NCBI GenBank assembly: GCA_007129135.1
Contig: SKWB01000327.1
Location: 1 to 8,049, forward strand
Direction: 5' to 3'
DNA from: Halococcaceae archaeon
GTDB taxonomy: Archaea > Halobacteriota > Halobacteria > Halobacteriales > Halalkalicoccaceae
Length of the DNA: 8,049 nucleotides
Below are positions 6,063-8,049 of this stretch, in pieces. The position numbers were made by a program, and so were the translations under genes. The notes beneath the pieces are model-generated. The model saw only the letters and a list, made by a program, of their open reading frames with translations, did no database searches and was not told where the DNA came from. Every line of letters begins with the position of its first letter. Positions within the stretch are counted from its first letter, which is position 1.

Positions 6063-7145
6063 ATGAACGACGCCCAGGTCGAGGCGCTGGTCGAGGCCGC
6101 CGAGGAGGGCGTGGAGACCGACGGGCTTCGGGTCCCGCACGACGGGACGGGATACGGGTTCGAGACCCCCGAGGTGAGCCACGAGGGGCTCTCCGAGGCG
6201 GAGTTCCGTACCGCCGCCGAGGAGAGCCCGTGGTTCGTCTCGAACTGGCACTACTGGACGCACGTCGTCGGCGGTCCCGGGAGCGCACGCTACGCGTTCC
6301 TCCGCTGGGTCGAGGGCGCCGACGACCACGACGTTCCGGAACGCTACGAGGCGCTCTCGGCGGGGACGGATCGCGAGTGGGGTCAGCTCTCGATCACGGC
6401 GACGCTCGGCGAGGACGGCCTCCGTCGGTACGACCTGCGCCACGAGGCCGACACCGGGGTCCCCGAGGATGAGCTCGAGGGCTACGTCGACCCGCTCGAC
6501 GCCCGTCGGATCGCGACCTACGACGACGAGGGCCGGTACAGGCCGCTCTCGACCGCGCCGACGCTCCGGACCGGGTGGGTCTACCCCGACCTGGAGGGGG
6601 CGGCGCTCGTCGAGGCGGTGGAGTTCCTCTACCCCGCGACGGTCGAGAACTGGCACCGCGAACGCCGGGGCGAACTCGATATCACCCACTTCCGCGAGAC
6701 GGCCGAGCGCCAGACCGGGATCTACTCGATCGTCGACCAGCTGACCGTCGAGGAGCTCGACGCCGCCGCGGAGGCCTGCTGTGTCGACTCGCAGTGTCTC
6801 AAGCGGCGGATGTGGGACGAGGACGAGGAGACGCCGCTCGACGCCCCGCGAGGCGAGGAGGCGTTTCCCTGCCGGGAGCCCTGCTCGCTGCTGGTCACCG
6901 CGGCCAGGAAGTTCGTCACGCTCGGCCGCGAGGAGACCCGGTCCTACGAGTTCGAGCTGACGCCGACGGAGAAAGAGCAGGTCGAAGAGATCATCGACGC
7001 GGTCGCCGAGGGGCGGGTGGGAGCGATCCGGGAGGCCGATCTGAACGACGGCGCGAACCGCTATCGCGCGCGCTACCTCCGGGCGCTACGCGGGGGAGAA
7101 CACGGCCTCTCGAACACCCCGACCTACCCGGAGGACCACGGCTAG
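6063..7145 (+). CDS. DR2241-family protein with probable 4Fe-4S cysteine cluster
   Basis: A 360-residue protein resembling the non-chelatase part of Deinococcus radiodurans DR2241, whose published structure joins chelatase-like domains to two extra domains, one classed in Pfam as 4Fe-4S binding (recalled, not checked). Here that part is a separate gene right after cbiX. Residues 1-135 are acidic with a Trp-rich core (NWHYWTHVVGG, 61-71). Residues 140-235 include TGWVYPDLEG and a helical run up to SIVDQLTVEELDAA. Five cysteines follow: Cys239, Cys240, Cys245, Cys270 and Cys274 (CCx4C, then Cx3C), enough for a 4Fe-4S cluster in a protein with no other cysteines. The tail (300-360) is helical and charged. 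The start at 6063 has zero spacing from the cbiX TGA. The stop TAG shares CTAG with the convergent gene. A redox, cluster-sensing or structural partner role for CbiX is inferred; the reaction is unknown. Confidence 0.88.
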   Translation: MNDAQVEALVEAAEEGVETDGLRVPHDGTGYGFETPEVSHEGLSEAEFRTAAEESPWFVSNWHYWTHVVGGPGSARYAFLRWVEGADDHDVPERYEALSAGTDREWGQLSITATLGEDGLRRYDLRHEADTGVPEDELEGYVDPLDARRIATYDDEGRYRPLSTAPTLRTGWVYPDLEGAALVEAVEFLYPATVENWHRERRGELDITHFRETAERQTGIYSIVDQLTVEELDAAAEACCVDSQCLKRRMWDEDEETPLDAPRGEEAFPCREPCSLLVTAARKFVTLGREETRSYEFELTPTEKEQVEEIIDAVAEGRVGAIREADLNDGANRYRARYLRALRGGEHGLSNTPTYPEDHG

Positions 7146-7741
7146 AGCGACCCGTCCGAGAGGAGGTAGCTGGCTGCGACGAGACCGGCGACGACGAGGA
7201 CGCCGACCCCCGCCGCGAGGCTCTCCGCGACGAGGCCGACGGCCAACGCGAGCGCGAGGACGCCCGCCGCGAGAACTCCGACGAGGAGCGGACCCCTCGG
7301 ACGGGACCGCCCGCGTGCCGATCGAGATGCGGGAGTTGGTGTGTTCGGTCTGCGCCGTCCACGCTGGGGAACCCCGAGTCGTTCGTCGACCGCGACCCGT
7401 GGCTCCCTCGTGGGTGGGGTTTCGCTGACCGTGACCGCGGCGTGTGCGCGCTGTGCGCCGTAGCCCGTGACGACCGAGAGCCGACCGGTCGTGGGTGCGG
7501 CATCGCGGTCGACCGAGACCCGGACACGGTAGACCGATCCCGCCTCGACGAAGTAGTTCCCACCACCGTCGATCGTCGCCGCTCGCGAGAGGTCGTCGTC
7601 GAGACTGAGGTGGACGTGGGTCGCCTGTCCGGCGTTCTCGATCTCGACGATGAACGACCGGTCGGTCTCGAAGGTCTCGGTACCGATCGCTATCTCGTGG
7701 ACCGCATCGCGGTTGATTACGACCGGGAGCGTCTGCGACAC
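7142..7741 (-). CDS. Membrane protein with N-terminal beta domain and C-terminal helical hairpin, unknown function
   Basis: A 199-residue protein using a GTG start. Residues 1-105 look like a beta-sandwich (alternating hydrophobic strands around SFIVEIENAG, HVHLSLDDD, YRVRVSVD and HAAVTVSE), similar in style to CARDB/Ig-like domains but with no export signal. Residues 111-149 form a Pro/Arg-rich linker with 12 arginines. Two hydrophobic helices follow at about 151-171 and 174-194, ending SDGSL. The basic linker would place the N-terminal domain in the cytoplasm by the positive-inside rule. The frame extends upstream to a GTG at 7822, but those 27 residues are Arg/Pro-rich and unlike the rest, while the GTG at 7741 has a T6 element about 27 bp upstream, so the shorter form is preferred. 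The stop lies inside the last codons of the convergent gene. Function not recognised. Confidence 0.78.
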   Translation of the reverse strand: MSQTLPVVINRDAVHEIAIGTETFETDRSFIVEIENAGQATHVHLSLDDDLSRAATIDGGGNYFVEAGSVYRVRVSVDRDAAPTTGRLSVVTGYGAQRAHAAVTVSETPPTREPRVAVDERLGVPQRGRRRPNTPTPASRSARGRSRPRGPLLVGVLAAGVLALALAVGLVAESLAAGVGVLVVAGLVAASYLLSDGSL

Positions 7742-7764
7742 GACTGACCCCTCGCAGGGGGGTG

Positions 7765-7770
7765 AAAAAA
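7765..7770 (-). promoter_or_regulatory. T6 tract, putative TATA element for the gene starting at 7741
   Basis: Six T residues on the minus strand are centred about 27 bp upstream of the GTG at 7741. The spacing fits a leaderless promoter and supports this start. The same U-rich tract could instead, or also, terminate the upstream Trm112 transcript, since archaeal termination uses U-runs. Confidence 0.4.
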
Positions 7771-7855
7771 GCGTCACGGTACGCGACGGTCGGCGGGAGG
7801 GGCGGGACCGAACCCACACCACGGGGCCGCGGGCACTCGGTTCCTCACCGTCGTG

Positions 7856-7865
7856 TGATATATCA
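7856..7865. repeat. 10-bp perfect palindrome TGATATATCA
   Basis: The most AT-rich patch in the 151-bp gap between the Trm112 stop (7893) and the membrane-protein gene (7741). It is a perfect palindrome. It could be an operator or a TATA box starting transcription near 7834 on the minus strand, giving a leader of roughly 90 nt before the GTG at 7741. No gene lies on the plus strand to its right within the window. Confidence 0.35.
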
Positions 7866-7892
7866 GCGGCGCTCGTGTCGAAGGAGAAGGGG

Positions 7893-8049
7893 TTACTCGT
7901 CGCGCATGTCCGGCGGGAGCAGGTTCGGGATGCCGTCGTCGATCGGGTACCGCTCGCCGCACTCGGTGCAGACGAGCGCGCCCGCGACGATCTCCCCGTC
8001 GTCGCGCTCGGCGTCCTCGAGTTCCAGCTCGTGTTTGTCCAGCGGGCAA
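7893..8049 (-). CDS. trm112: Trm112-family methyltransferase activator (C-terminal part, 5' end outside window)
   Basis: Small zinc-ribbon-like protein that binds and stabilises class I methyltransferases acting on tRNA and on release factor. Haloarchaeal Trm112 is known, to my recollection, to pair with several of them. The last 51 residues are visible, starting [10 protein letters not shown], and the frame is open to the window edge; probably only around ten N-terminal residues are missing. Family features are the CPLDK segment, [12 protein letters not shown] with two zinc-type cysteines, and the strongly conserved [14 protein letters not shown] end (IPNLLP is the signature block contacting partners). 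In place of a second N-terminal cysteine there is Asp in CPLD, which I believe is normal for this archaeal group. The stop is TAA at 7893-7895. No methyltransferase gene is visible next to it on the side within the window. Confidence 0.92.
   Translation of the reverse strand, partial: CPLDKHELELEDAERDDGEIVAGALVCTECGERYPIDDGIPNLLPPDMRDE

Noticed and set aside
6575..7747. Plus-strand 390-codon open frame spanning the DR2241-like and membrane-protein genes
   Set aside because: Low-complexity Arg/Gly/Asp composition and no motifs. It is a shadow frame of the DR2241-like gene and antisense to the membrane-protein gene.
7802..7817. tRNA-like T-arm (GTGGGTTCGGTCCCGC on the minus strand)
   Set aside because: The stem does not pair around a seven-base loop, the near-invariant A58 is G, and no acceptor, D-arm or anticodon arm can be built around it.
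7742..7822. 27-codon upstream extension of the 199-aa membrane protein (GTG at 7822)
   Set aside because: Basic Arg/Ser/Pro-rich residues not resembling a signal peptide. The GTG at 7741 has a well-placed T-rich element.

Overview
The window is chromosomal DNA from a haloarchaeon (class Halobacteria). The evidence is the high GC content, the acidic Asp/Glu-rich predicted proteins, TATA-like elements placed for leaderless transcripts, and family choices such as a CysRS with haloarchaeal motif variants, an archaeal Trm112 partner and a CbiX/DR2241 pair. I cannot name the genus. I see no tRNA, rRNA, CRISPR array, insertion sequence or integrase, so this looks like ordinary, densely packed core sequence and not a mobile island.

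Layout. Positions 1-4579 are all on the minus strand. In the direction of transcription they run: cysS (4579-3110); a Tat/lipobox-type lipoprotein (3041-2403); its diverged paralogue without a lipobox cysteine (2342-1701); a FabG-like short-chain dehydrogenase (1671-937); and an amidase-signature hydrolase that runs off the left edge (899-1). Positions 4640-7145 are on the plus strand: an unrecognised small membrane protein (4640-5098), a double-domain CbiX-type chelatase (5187-6062) and, with no gap, a DR2241-family protein with a probable Fe-S cysteine cluster (6063-7145). Positions 7142-8049 return to the minus strand: a two-helix membrane protein of unknown function (7741-7142) and the C-terminal part of a Trm112-type methyltransferase activator (8049-7893).

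How genes may work together. CbiX plus the DR2241-like protein is the clearest functional unit. In Deinococcus radiodurans the chelatase and the extra domains form one polypeptide (DR2241), and here they are two abutting genes, so a two-subunit tetrapyrrole metal-insertion or redox enzyme is a reasonable inference. The SDR and amidase may be cotranscribed (37-bp gap). The two secreted paralogues come from a tandem duplication. cysS and the gene at 4640 are divergent, with 60 bp between start codons and one AT-rich element that could serve both.

The most notable points are the asymmetric histidines of the CbiX tandem, the split DR2241 architecture, lipobox loss in one paralogue, convergent stop codons sharing one CTAG, and a recurring TATA-to-start spacing of about 27 bp that supports several start choices. 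Intergenic stretches are all under 160 bp.
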